Source: Paenibacillus cookii
GTDB lineage: Bacteria > Bacillota > Bacilli > Paenibacillales > Paenibacillaceae
Length of the DNA: 64,000 nucleotides
Assembly (NCBI RefSeq): GCF_018333375.1
Contig: NZ_BORW01000004.1
Coordinates: 1-64,000 of the forward strand
Direction: 5' to 3'
Of the stretch, positions 27,471-36,199 are shown piece after piece. Under the pieces are notes generated by a model. The model made no database searches, was not told the origin of the DNA, and saw only the letters and a list, made by a program, of their open reading frames with translations. The first letter of the stretch is position 1; the number at the start of each line of letters is the position of its first letter. A program made the position numbers and the translations under genes.

Positions 27471-28373
27471 ATGACTGAATATGCTAAACCGATCAAACGG
27501 CGAAAAATAAAAGGCGATGCAGCGTGGGGATATGCTTTTATTGCCGTGGCCCTTTTGGTTTTTGCAATGTTTACGTTATACCCGGTAATCAGCGCGCTCA
27601 TCATCAGTTTTCAAAAGTATAAGCCGATCGGTTCCGAGTTCGTCGGGTTTGAAAACTATACGGAAACGTTCAAGGACAAGTTGTTCTGGAAGGCCATCGT
27701 GAACACCGTCGTCTACACGGTACTGACGGTTCCGGTATCGCTTCTATTATCTTTTGCGGTCTCCATCATGATTTTGCCGCTGAAGAAAAAGATGCAGACG
27801 GTATTCAAGGCGGTCTATTACCTTCCGGCAGTCGCTTCCGGCGTGGCCTTGTCCCTGGTTTGGCTGTGGATTTTCGATCCGATGCCCGTCGGCATCTTCA
27901 ACAAAGTCACGTCGTTTTTCGGGCTCGGCACGCATAACTGGCTCGGATCCAGCGCGTATGCCATGTTCTCGCTCGTTTTGATGGCTTGGCTGTCCAGTCA
28001 CGGCACGAGCATCATCATCTATCTTGCGGCATTGCTTGGCATTGACGGAAGTTACTACGAAGCGGCGGAACTCGACGGAGCGTCGTTTTTTCAAAAGTTG
28101 TGGTACATCGTGGTGCCTTGTTTGAAACCGACGACCTTGTTCCTGCTGGTGACGGGCGTCATCGGTTCCTTCCAGGTGTTCCAGAACGCGTATTTGATGA
28201 CGGGCGGAGGCCCGGACAACGCGACGACGATGGTCGGTTTGCTTATTTTCAACAACGCGTTTAAATATTTCGAATTCGGCAAAGCCGCGGCGCAGTCGCT
28301 GGTATTGGCCGCCATCATCGCGGTTATATCTTTCATTCAGTTCAAATTCCTGGGCAAAGACGTGGAATATTAA
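27471..28373 (+). CDS. Sugar ABC transporter permease (MalF/UgpA type)
   Basis: Membrane subunit of the importer with six TM segments. The EAA loop is YYEAAELDGASFFQKLWYIVVPCL near residue 198. GAAAGGGG precedes ATG 27471. It pairs with the next permease and the lipoprotein before it. No ATPase is encoded in the operon, so a shared MsmX/MsmK-type ATPase elsewhere must energise it, as B. subtilis MsmX does for several importers. Confidence 0.87.
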   Translation: MTEYAKPIKRRKIKGDAAWGYAFIAVALLVFAMFTLYPVISALIISFQKYKPIGSEFVGFENYTETFKDKLFWKAIVNTVVYTVLTVPVSLLLSFAVSIMILPLKKKMQTVFKAVYYLPAVASGVALSLVWLWIFDPMPVGIFNKVTSFFGLGTHNWLGSSAYAMFSLVLMAWLSSHGTSIIIYLAALLGIDGSYYEAAELDGASFFQKLWYIVVPCLKPTTLFLLVTGVIGSFQVFQNAYLMTGGGPDNATTMVGLLIFNNAFKYFEFGKAAAQSLVLAAIIAVISFIQFKFLGKDVEY

Positions 28374-28390
28374 AGGAAGGAGATGCACTT

Positions 28391-29251
28391 ATGTCGCTTT
28401 ACAACCCTCATGCAGGGAGACCCCAGATCCGGATCGCCAGAAACACCGTTCTGATGATCATACTGCTGGCATTCGCGCTGGCCACCCTGTTCCCGATCTA
28501 CTATATGATTATTTCTTCCTTTGGTGAACCCGTCGAAGCCGGGGCCATGGATTACAAATTGGTTCCCAGCAGTTTCTCGCTCGAATCCTACAAGTTCTTT
28601 TTTGAGTTCAGCGAATACACGTACCGCTGGCTGCTGAACTCCTTGATCGTGGCAACCACCGTGATGGTCACGAACGTGTTGTTCGCCAGCATGGCGGGAT
28701 ACGCGTTTTCCAAAATCCAGTTCAAAGGCAGAGCCGCGATCTTTTCGTTGCTGCTGATCGCCATGATGATTCCTTATCAGGTCACGCAGGTTCCGCTGTA
28801 CATTTTGATCGTCAATATTTTTGAAATTCAAAATACGTATACGGCATTGATTTTGCCGGGTCTGGTCACCGTTTATAACATCTTTCTCGCGAAGCAGTTC
28901 ATGGGCAGCATCCCGAACGAAATTTTGGAATGCGCCAAAATCGAAGGCTGCAACCAGTTCCAGATTTATTTCCGTATCATTTTGCCTTTATCCAAAACCG
29001 TTCTTGCAGTCATGGCCATTTTGACCTTCATGGACAACTGGAACACGTTCTTCTGGCCGTTCCTGGTCACCAACTCCATGGATATGCAGACGATTCAGGT
29101 CGGACTGAAAAACTTCCGTTTTGCGAACACGACTTATTTTGCGCCGATGATGGCAGGCGCGACCATTTCCGCGCTGCCGATGTTCATCTTGTTCTTCAGC
29201 CTGCAAAAATACTTCCTTGAGGGCGTTACCGTAGGCGCGGTAAAAGGCTGA
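28391..29251 (+). CDS. Sugar ABC transporter permease (MalG/UgpE type)
   Basis: Second membrane subunit, six TM segments. The EAA-like loop reads ILECAKIEGCNQFQIYFRIILPL, with Cys in place of the first consensus Ala, near residue 178. AAGGAGATG precedes ATG 28391, 18 bases after the first permease stop. The stop lies 4 bases before anmK, so transport and kinase genes are tightly coupled. Confidence 0.87.
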   Translation: MSLYNPHAGRPQIRIARNTVLMIILLAFALATLFPIYYMIISSFGEPVEAGAMDYKLVPSSFSLESYKFFFEFSEYTYRWLLNSLIVATTVMVTNVLFASMAGYAFSKIQFKGRAAIFSLLLIAMMIPYQVTQVPLYILIVNIFEIQNTYTALILPGLVTVYNIFLAKQFMGSIPNEILECAKIEGCNQFQIYFRIILPLSKTVLAVMAILTFMDNWNTFFWPFLVTNSMDMQTIQVGLKNFRFANTTYFAPMMAGATISALPMFILFFSLQKYFLEGVTVGAVKG

Positions 29252-29255
29252 ACCG

Positions 29256-30452
29256 ATGAAGCGCGAAACTTTGGATATGCATGCAAGCCGCTATGCCGTA
29301 GGACTTATGTCCGGCACGTCAGTGGATGGAATAGATGCAGCCGTGGTACGGATCGCGGACGGTCCCGGAGGGGAAATCGCCGTTTCGTTGATTGCCTTTG
29401 AAAACAGGCCGTATCCGGCTGCCGTCAGGCAGGAGATTTTCGAGCTGTTTGATCCGGTCAAGGCTACGATCGACAAAGTCGGGAGCATGAACGTATTGCT
29501 GGGCGAGCTGTACGCGGAAGCGGCGCTCGCCGTCATTAAGGCGGCGGGGTTCGAACCGGCGGACATCGCCGTCGTCGGCTCGCATGGCCAAACGATTTAT
29601 CATGCGCCGGCCGCAGAAAAGCGCCATGGACATGACATACGTTATACGGTGCAAATCGGGGAAGGATCGGTCATCGCCGCGCGGACGGGGATTCCGTGCG
29701 TGTCCGACTTCCGCCCGGCGGATATGGCGGCGGGCGGCCAGGGGGCGCCGCTCGTGCCGTTCACGGAATATTTGCTTTACAGGGAAGCGTCCCGGACGCT
29801 GCTGCTGCAAAATATCGGCGGCATCGGCAACATGACCGTCATTCCCGCGGGCTGCGCGCCGGAAGACGTGTATGCCTTCGATACCGGACCCGGGAACATG
29901 ATCATCGACGGCGTCGTCGAACGCCTGTATCCGGGACAGCTCACGATGGACATCGGAGGGGCGATTGCCGGCCGGGGGAAGGTCGACGAGGAGCTGCTCG
30001 GGTTTTTAGCCAAAGAACCTTATTATGCGCAGCCGCTTCCGAAATCCACCGGCAGGGAGCTGTTCGGCTCGGCCTATATCGAGAGGCTGCTGGGCATTGC
30101 TGCGCAAAAAGGCATGAAGCCGGAGGATGTGGTGGCTACCGTGACGAAGCTGACGGCCTGGTCGATCGGCGACGCCTACCGCCGCTACGTCCAAGGCCGC
30201 ACGCCGGCCGATGTCCTGATCGTCGGCGGAGGCGGAAGCTATAATCCGGTATTGGTCGGTTTCCTGCGCAGCGAAATGGAATCCATGGGGGTCGAGGTGC
30301 TGACGCAGGAGGAAGTCGGCTACAGCAGCGACGCGAAGGAAGCGGTGGCGTTTGCAATCCTCGCCGATTATGCGATAAAGCGGAAGCCTAACAATCTGCC
30401 GAACGTAACCGGGGCCGCAAGGCCCGTCATCATGGGGAAAATAAGCTACTAA
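29256..30452 (+). CDS. anmK: Anhydro-N-acetylmuramic acid kinase
   Basis: Opens and phosphorylates 1,6-anhydro-MurNAc to MurNAc-6-P, which MurQ then uses. The ASKHA-fold signatures are GLMSGTSVDGIDAA near the N-terminus, GSHGQTIYH, NIGGIGNMTV, DTGPGNMIID and the late GGGGSYNPVL. Length 398 fits the family. The start has only a weak ribosome site and may rely on coupling to the permease 4 bases upstream; ATG 29277 is an alternative. Its presence implies that anhydro sugars from lytic transglycosylases are also recycled. Confidence 0.92.
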   Translation: MKRETLDMHASRYAVGLMSGTSVDGIDAAVVRIADGPGGEIAVSLIAFENRPYPAAVRQEIFELFDPVKATIDKVGSMNVLLGELYAEAALAVIKAAGFEPADIAVVGSHGQTIYHAPAAEKRHGHDIRYTVQIGEGSVIAARTGIPCVSDFRPADMAAGGQGAPLVPFTEYLLYREASRTLLLQNIGGIGNMTVIPAGCAPEDVYAFDTGPGNMIIDGVVERLYPGQLTMDIGGAIAGRGKVDEELLGFLAKEPYYAQPLPKSTGRELFGSAYIERLLGIAAQKGMKPEDVVATVTKLTAWSIGDAYRRYVQGRTPADVLIVGGGGSYNPVLVGFLRSEMESMGVEVLTQEEVGYSSDAKEAVAFAILADYAIKRKPNNLPNVTGAARPVIMGKISY

Positions 30453-30484
30453 ATCTCTCACAGGGGACGGAGGTGCCGCTGAGC

Positions 30485-31450
30485 ATGATTGATGCCTGGG
30501 ATGAAAAATATACGCAGGCGGTCATCGATTTATGGAATCATGAGGCCGTAAAAGACGGGTACAAGGAGCTGACGGAGCAAAGCTTCCATCATATTTTCGC
30601 TTCCAGCCCTTATTTCGATAAGCTGAACGCATTCGTCCTGATCGAAGACGGACGGGTGACCGGGTTTGCCTGCGGGTGTACCGGCGACGATCTTCCGCTC
30701 GGGCAAACGGCAGGGTACGTGACCTGCATCGTGCTTGAGCAGGCGAGCCAGACGGACGAACAGTACAAAAAGCTGCTGCAAGCCGTCGAAGGCCGGTTTC
30801 GGGAGCTTGGCAAAAAGCAGGCGGACTTCCTGTTTTTTAATCCGATGATGCTGCCGTGGTACATACCGGATACGCCGCGGCATGAACATAACAACGCCCC
30901 GGGCGTCCCGACGGGCAGCAGGCTGCATTCCTTTTTGCTTGGCGAAGGTTATGCGGAACGCGCCCAGGAGTGCGCGATGTATTTGAATCTCGGGCAGTTT
31001 TCCATGCCGGAGGAGATCCGGACGAAAGAGCGGAAAGCCGCCGAAGAAGGCTATCGGGTGGAACTGTTCGACGGCGCGAAACACGAAGGCGTGGCCGGCA
31101 TGCTTCAAGGGTTAAACAACCCGTTGTGGGAAAAGGAAATCGGCAAGTGCACGTCGGAAGGCACGCCGGTTGTCGTCGCGGCGCACGGGCGGCAGGTCGT
31201 CGGTTTTGCCGGGCCGGTCATCCGCCAGGACAACGGGCGGGGTTATTTTGCCGGCATCGGGGTGCATCCCGAGCACGAAGGGCACGGGCTGGGCACGATT
31301 TTGTTCTTCAAGCTGTGTGAAGCGTTCAAGGCGATCGGCACCGATTATATGTCGCTGTACACGGGCAGCACCAATCCGGCCATCCGGATATATGAAAAAG
31401 CAGGCTTCCGAACCGTAAAACGATTTTCTATCATGAGAAGGGAGTTTTAG
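30485..31450 (+). CDS. Tandem GNAT-domain acetyltransferase-like protein
   Basis: Two GNAT-like halves. The C-terminal one (about residues 180-320) keeps the acetyl-CoA loop GVHPEHEGHGLGTILF and the closing NPAIRIYEKAGF; the N-terminal half has weaker motifs and may be regulatory or substrate-binding. GGAGGT at about 30469-30474 supports ATG 30485; a GTG at 30473 overlaps that site. It sits inside the cell-wall recycling operon, 2 bases before a PIG-L gene, so it may acetylate an amino sugar or a muropeptide-derived compound. The substrate is not known. Confidence 0.75.
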   Translation: MIDAWDEKYTQAVIDLWNHEAVKDGYKELTEQSFHHIFASSPYFDKLNAFVLIEDGRVTGFACGCTGDDLPLGQTAGYVTCIVLEQASQTDEQYKKLLQAVEGRFRELGKKQADFLFFNPMMLPWYIPDTPRHEHNNAPGVPTGSRLHSFLLGEGYAERAQECAMYLNLGQFSMPEEIRTKERKAAEEGYRVELFDGAKHEGVAGMLQGLNNPLWEKEIGKCTSEGTPVVVAAHGRQVVGFAGPVIRQDNGRGYFAGIGVHPEHEGHGLGTILFFKLCEAFKAIGTDYMSLYTGSTNPAIRIYEKAGFRTVKRFSIMRREF

Positions 31451-31452
31451 GA

Positions 31453-32160
31453 ATGAGCGAACAGAAATTGACGATTATGGCCATCGGCGGACATGTCGGG
31501 GATGCGGAATTGACGGCAGGCGGGGTGCTGGCCAGCCACTCGCTGAAAGGGGACAAAATCGTAACGCTTGCTTTGACGGCGGGCGAACGCGGCGTGCCGG
31601 CCGGGCAGGACATGGCCGAATACCGCCAGCAAAAGGTCAACGAAGCAAAAGCTTTTGCCGATATGCTCGGCGGCGAATCGATCGTATTCGATATTCCGGA
31701 CGGCGAACTGAAGGATAACGAGGAAATGCGTTTGCGCGTCTGCGATTGTATCCGCCAAGTCAAACCGAACGTGATCATCACGCATTGGAAAAACAGCATG
31801 CACAAGGACCATGCGATTACCCATAACATCGTCAATGACGCCCGTTTCTTTGCGGGACTCGCTTCCTTCGAAAGAGAGCTGCCGGCGCATTTTGCCTCCA
31901 GGCTGTATTATGCGGAAAACTGGGAGGACGCGGTGGACTACAAGCCGTATGTATACGTGGATTTCTCCAAAGAAGCATTCGACCTGTGGGTCAAAGCAAC
32001 GGAGCAGCATTGGTTCGTCACGAACAGCAAATCGTTCCCTTACCTCGAGTACTACAAACATTTGGCAAGGGTTCGCGGGATCGAAGCGCGCAAGGAATAC
32101 GCCGAAACGTTCATGGTACCGGAAGAAACGAAACGCGTGCTGAAAAGTGATCTGTTGTAG
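31453..32160 (+). CDS. PIG-L/LmbE-family protein with altered catalytic motif
   Basis: Fold relative of N-acetyl-sugar deacetylases. The usual HPDD is replaced by HVGD: His14 and Asp17 (zinc ligands in MshB/BshB) and the late HKDH (117-120) are kept, but the Asp that acts as general base in MshB is Gly16. It is encoded between a GNAT gene and namZ, so an amino-sugar substrate is plausible. Either this subgroup uses a different base or the protein is not a simple deacetylase. GAAGGGAG precedes ATG 31453. Compare the intact HPDDE of BshB2 at 10282. Confidence 0.8.
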   Translation: MSEQKLTIMAIGGHVGDAELTAGGVLASHSLKGDKIVTLALTAGERGVPAGQDMAEYRQQKVNEAKAFADMLGGESIVFDIPDGELKDNEEMRLRVCDCIRQVKPNVIITHWKNSMHKDHAITHNIVNDARFFAGLASFERELPAHFASRLYYAENWEDAVDYKPYVYVDFSKEAFDLWVKATEQHWFVTNSKSFPYLEYYKHLARVRGIEARKEYAETFMVPEETKRVLKSDLL

Positions 32161-32172
32161 GAAAAGGATAGG

Positions 32173-32284
32173 AAAAATGACTGCCTGCAGGGCAGGATTC
32201 GGCAAGCGGGCGCTTGTTTGAATTCTGCGAAGCCGCACCATTTCCGGACGGAATGGACTTTTGCGGAGCGGCAGTCATTTTTTT
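32173..32284 (+). ncRNA. Candidate structured RNA or branched terminator between the PIG-L gene and namZ
   Basis: A 13-bp outer stem pairs AAAAATGACTGCC (32173-32185) with GGCAGTCATTTTT (32270-32282), continuing into a T run. It encloses a long imperfect hairpin (32192-32208 with 32211-32228, with G-U pairs) and a second hairpin CCATT/AATGG (32238-32256). This three-way shape is unlike a simple terminator. It may attenuate expression of namZ-nagZ-kinase, or be a short inverted-repeat element. Confidence 0.45.
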
Positions 32285-32315
32285 CAAAAACGACATGCGA
32301 TAGGGGGAAGCAGCG

Positions 32316-33455
32316 ATGATTTTGAACGGGATCGACACGGTCATGGAAGCCGCCCATGTATTAAAAGGAAAAAGACTTGGCCTGATTACCTCGCCGACCG
32401 GACTCAATAAAGACTTTGTATCGACGATCCAGATTTTGCACGAGCATTTTCATTTGGCGGCAATGTTTTCGCCGGAGCATGGGGTGCGGGGGGATCAGGC
32501 CGCGGGGGCCATGGTCGAAACGTATTCCGACCCGATTACGGGCGTGCCGGTCTACAGCTTGTACCGCAAGGATTCCAAACGATTGAGCCGGGAAATGCTG
32601 GACGAAGTGGACACGGTCGTATACGACATCCAGGACGTGGGCACGCGTTATTATACGTTTATTTATACGATGCTGTACGCATTGGAAGACTGCGCGAAAG
32701 CCGGCAAGGAAATCGTTATTTTCGACCGGGTCAACCCGCTGGACGGCGTAACCGTCGAAGGAAATATATTAAAGCCGGGATTCGAATCGTTCGTCGGCAA
32801 TTATCCGCTTGCCGTCCGCTACGGCTTGACCGCCGGCGAGGTGGCGATGATGGCCAACGAGCAGAAGGGCTGGAACGCCAAATTGCACGTCGTCCGCTGC
32901 CAGGGCTGGGACCGCCGCATGCTGTTTCCGGAAACCGGGCGTATTTGGGTCATGCCGTCGCTCGGAATTCCGCGGTTCGAATCGGCGCTTGTATATCCCG
33001 GCACCTGCCTGTTCGAAGGGACGAACCTGTCGGAAGGCCGGGGCACGACCGCTCCGTTCGAGATCATCGGCGCGCCGTTCATCCAGGCCGAGCGGTTGGC
33101 CGACGAGATGAATGCGCAGAAACATCCGGGGGTCATGTTCCGTCCGGTGTACTTCAAGCCGTCGTTTTCGAAATTCCAGGGCGAGCAATGCGGCGGGGTT
33201 CAGCTCCATATCACGGACGTCCGGGCGTTCCGCCCGCTGGAAACCGGCGTCCGCCTGATGTTTACGATCAAAAACAACTATGAATCGTTTTCGTTCCTGC
33301 CGCCGGTCAGAGAAAATTCCAGGCCGTTTATCGATTTGCTCGGCGGAGACAACATGTACCGGGATGAGCACGTGGACGTTCCGGCGCTGCTCGAGCAATT
33401 CCGCGAAGAAAGCCGCCGGTTCGAAAAGCTGAAGGCGGAATACCATCTGTATTGA
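32316..33455 (+). CDS. namZ: Exo-beta-N-acetylmuramidase NamZ (DUF1343/YbbC family)
   Basis: Removes non-reducing terminal MurNAc from peptidoglycan fragments. Family blocks are GLITSPTGLNKD, FSPEHGVRGD, SLYRKDSKR, YDIQDVGTRYYTFIYTM, FDRVNPLDG and GTNLSEGRGTTAPFE. At 379 residues it is full length but begins directly with the domain and has no signal peptide, whereas B. subtilis NamZ (YbbC) is secreted. It therefore probably works in the cytosol on imported disaccharides. AGGGGGAAG precedes ATG 32316. nagZ follows 50 bases later. Confidence 0.9.
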   Translation: MILNGIDTVMEAAHVLKGKRLGLITSPTGLNKDFVSTIQILHEHFHLAAMFSPEHGVRGDQAAGAMVETYSDPITGVPVYSLYRKDSKRLSREMLDEVDTVVYDIQDVGTRYYTFIYTMLYALEDCAKAGKEIVIFDRVNPLDGVTVEGNILKPGFESFVGNYPLAVRYGLTAGEVAMMANEQKGWNAKLHVVRCQGWDRRMLFPETGRIWVMPSLGIPRFESALVYPGTCLFEGTNLSEGRGTTAPFEIIGAPFIQAERLADEMNAQKHPGVMFRPVYFKPSFSKFQGEQCGGVQLHITDVRAFRPLETGVRLMFTIKNNYESFSFLPPVRENSRPFIDLLGGDNMYRDEHVDVPALLEQFREESRRFEKLKAEYHLY

Positions 33456-33505
33456 TTCGATAAAACCTAGCAAATCCGAAAAGGAATAAAGGAGCCGGTA
33501 TCCGG

Positions 33506-35059
33506 ATGAGACAACTGACATTAAGAGAAAAAATCGGCCAGCTGATCGTGGCGGGTTTTCCAGGACCTGAGATCGATGAAGAAACGCAGCGTCTGCTTGC
33601 GGAATATAAAATCGGCAACATCATTTTGTTCGCGCATAACGTCGTCAACCGCGAGCAGCTGAAAGGCCTGTGCGCGGAGCTGCAGCGAAGCATTACCGGA
33701 CATACGGGGTATCCGGCGCTGATCTCGATCGACCAGGAAGGGGGGCGGGTCACGCGTCTGCCGAAGGATGCGGTCAACGTGCCGGGGGCGATGGCGATCG
33801 CCTCGACGGGCCGCCCCGAAAACGCCTATGCGGCAGGACGGATAACGGCCCGCGAAATGCGCGCCTTGGGGATCAACTTTAACCTTGCGCCCGTGCTGGA
33901 TATCAACAACAATAAGCAAAATCCGGTCATTAACGTGCGCTCTTACGGCGATACGGCGGAAGTCGTGACCGAATACGGGCTGCAAATGCTGCGCGGGCTC
34001 AAGGATGGCGGCGTGCTGGCTGCCATCAAGCATTTTCCGGGGCATGGCGACACGGCGGTGGATTCCCATCTGGGGCTGCCTTCGATCGACAAATCGCTGG
34101 AATCGCTGGCCGAGCTTGAACTGAAGCCGTTCCGGGCGGCGATCGACGGCGGGGCGGAGTGTTTGACCAGCGCGCATATTTTATTCCCTTCCATCGAAAA
34201 AGATCAGGTTCCGGCCACGATGTCCAAAACGATTATTACCGATCTGCTCAAGCATCAAATGGGTTATGACGGACTGGTCATCTCGGACTGCCTGGAAATG
34301 GATGCCATCCAAAACTATTACGGAACCGCCGAAGGCGCCGTCGGAGCGCTGAAGGCAGGGGTTCACCTGCTTTTTATCAGCCATAGCGCGCAGCTCGTGA
34401 AGGATGCGGTCCGCCGGATCGAACACGCGGTGGAAACCGGAGAGCTGTCGGTTGACATCCTTGACGAAGCCGTGGAAAAGGTGCTGTTTTATAAGGCAAA
34501 ATACGGGGTGGTAAAAGACGGGGAACTGACCGAAGCGGATCATGAGGTGAATCGGCGGGCGGCGGAGGCGATCAGCATGGAAAGCATCTGCCATGCCGGC
34601 AGTACGCTTGTGCCTGTGCGGAAGGGGGCTTCGGATACGATCGTGATCGGCAGCCTGCCGTATCGCCCGGATCAGGCTTCAAGCCAAGCGAGCGCCGAAT
34701 TGTCCTTTCCGGCGGAAGCCGCGGCGGCTTGGGGGATCGAACATCTGCTGACGGACATCAATCCGGACGAAGCGGAGCAAAGCCGGATTGCGAACGAAAT
34801 CCGGCATGTTCCGAACGTCATTATCGGCCTGTATAACGGGTGCGACCATCGGGGGCAAATCGGGCTTGCGAACCGGCTGGTCCGGGCAGGCCACCGGGTA
34901 ACCGCGGTGGCGCTCGGCAAGCCGTACGATTTGGAGCTCCTGGAAGCGGGCGTTTGCGGATTGGCCGCTTTCGAATATACCCGGATGTCCATTCGTTCGG
35001 TCATCCGTATTTTAAGCGGGGAAGCAGCGCCGACCGGCAAGATCAGCTTGCGCAACTAA
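33506..35059 (+). CDS. nagZ: Glycoside hydrolase family 3 beta-N-acetylhexosaminidase (NagZ-like)
   Basis: Removes GlcNAc from GlcNAc-MurNAc fragments. The GH3 substrate loop KHFPGHGDTAVDSHLGLP near residue 175 contains the Asp-His dyad typical of NagZ, and the nucleophile Asp lies in GLVISDCLEMDAI. A C-terminal second domain (to residue 517) resembles the two-domain Gram-positive form. No signal peptide is seen, unlike the exported B. subtilis enzyme. AAGGAG lies before ATG 33506. It acts in series with NamZ, the kinase and MurQ. Confidence 0.88.
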   Translation: MRQLTLREKIGQLIVAGFPGPEIDEETQRLLAEYKIGNIILFAHNVVNREQLKGLCAELQRSITGHTGYPALISIDQEGGRVTRLPKDAVNVPGAMAIASTGRPENAYAAGRITAREMRALGINFNLAPVLDINNNKQNPVINVRSYGDTAEVVTEYGLQMLRGLKDGGVLAAIKHFPGHGDTAVDSHLGLPSIDKSLESLAELELKPFRAAIDGGAECLTSAHILFPSIEKDQVPATMSKTIITDLLKHQMGYDGLVISDCLEMDAIQNYYGTAEGAVGALKAGVHLLFISHSAQLVKDAVRRIEHAVETGELSVDILDEAVEKVLFYKAKYGVVKDGELTEADHEVNRRAAEAISMESICHAGSTLVPVRKGASDTIVIGSLPYRPDQASSQASAELSFPAEAAAAWGIEHLLTDINPDEAEQSRIANEIRHVPNVIIGLYNGCDHRGQIGLANRLVRAGHRVTAVALGKPYDLELLEAGVCGLAAFEYTRMSIRSVIRILSGEAAPTGKISLRN

Positions 35060-35111
35060 AGATCGCGACGCAGCCGTTGTCGAAAATCAAACGAAGGATG
35101 TGATGAGAACG

Positions 35112-36032
35112 ATGAAATATGCGGCCGGCTTGGACGGGGGAGGCACGAAAACCGCCGTCACGATCGTGGACGAAACCGGCAGGGCGGTAAAGACGTTTGC
35201 CTCCGGCGCCATCAACTATAACGGTCAGGACGAAGAAAGCGTCGGCGCTTCCTTGCGGGAGATGATGGAAACCATCGGGGCGGCATGCGGAGGGCTCGAA
35301 AACTGCGGCGAATTATGCGTCGGGGCCGCCGGAGTAAGCAATCCGAGCGTCGTCGGCAGGCTGACCGGACAAATCCGGGGCGCGGGTTATCCGGGAGGTC
35401 TGCACATTACCGGCGATCACGAGACCGCTTTGTACGGGGCCCATCAGAAAAATTGCGGCATGATTCTGATCGCCGGCACCGGCTCCATCGGACTCGGCAA
35501 AAACGAAGCTGGACAATCGCATCGAACGGGAGGATTCGGGCACCTGATCGACGACGAAGGAAGCGGCTACGCGATCGGGCGCGATTTGCTGGCTGCCGTC
35601 GTGCAGGCGCATGACGGGCGGATTCCGGACACGATCATTAAAGAGCTTGTCTACGGGCAGCTCGGCATCGGGTCGGTACAGGACGTCGTCGGTTTTGTCT
35701 ACGACAAAAACAGAAACAAAAAAGAAATCGCTGCACTGGCCCCGATCCTCTCCGAAGCCTGCGCGGCGGGTGACGAGGCGGCGCTCGATATCGCCGATAA
35801 CTGTGCGTCATCCCTGCTGAAGCTGGTCATTCCGGTGGCCGAAACGCTTTCGTTGCAGGAAGGCAGCCTTGCCATGGCAGGCAGCGTGCTGCTCAAAAAC
35901 GGCTTCGTTAGAACGAAGTTCCAAGAGAAGCTTCGCGCGCGTTACCCCAAGATGGAGTGCATTACGCCCAAAAGCGATGCTTCCACGGGAGCTGCGTTGA
36001 TGGCGTTGGAACGGATGCGTTCGAAACCGTAA
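35112..36032 (+). CDS. BadF/BadG/BcrA-type sugar kinase, probable MurNAc/GlcNAc kinase (MurK-like)
   Basis: An ASKHA-fold kinase: phosphate-1 loop GLDGGGTKTAVTIVD at the start, phosphate-2 AGTGSIGLG, and adenosine-binding MAGSVLL. The DDEGSGYAIGRD segment is the conserved N-acetylglucosamine kinase motif. As last gene of the recycling operon it most likely phosphorylates MurNAc (and perhaps GlcNAc) at O6, as reported for MurK of Clostridium acetobutylicum. It would supply MurQ with substrate when uptake is not by PTS. AAGGATGTGAT supports ATG 35112; 35103 is an alternative. Confidence 0.82.
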   Translation: MKYAAGLDGGGTKTAVTIVDETGRAVKTFASGAINYNGQDEESVGASLREMMETIGAACGGLENCGELCVGAAGVSNPSVVGRLTGQIRGAGYPGGLHITGDHETALYGAHQKNCGMILIAGTGSIGLGKNEAGQSHRTGGFGHLIDDEGSGYAIGRDLLAAVVQAHDGRIPDTIIKELVYGQLGIGSVQDVVGFVYDKNRNKKEIAALAPILSEACAAGDEAALDIADNCASSLLKLVIPVAETLSLQEGSLAMAGSVLLKNGFVRTKFQEKLRARYPKMECITPKSDASTGAALMALERMRSKP

Positions 36033-36038
36033 ATGCCG

Positions 36039-36075
36039 GCCCGGGACGGAAAATCATTTCCGCCCGGGCTATTTT
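36039..36075 (+). terminator. Rho-independent terminator at the end of the cell-wall recycling operon
   Basis: GCCCGGG pairs with CCCGGGC (36039-36045 with 36063-36069), extended inward by GGAAA/TTTCC, followed by ATTTTT. Confidence 0.8.
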
Positions 36076-36199
36076 TATGAGAAGAGAGTCGGCTCGGAAA
36101 CCAACGGCGTAATCCGGCAACATCCGCAAAAAAAGTCAAGAAACCTTATCCGGTTCTACGGTATACTGTGGGTGAATCCAAGGAGGGAATGATAAACAG

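Noticed and set aside
36121..36199. Promoter of the AraC-family gene
   Set aside because: A TATACT is present, but no acceptable -35 stands at 16-18 bases, so it was not listed as a feature.
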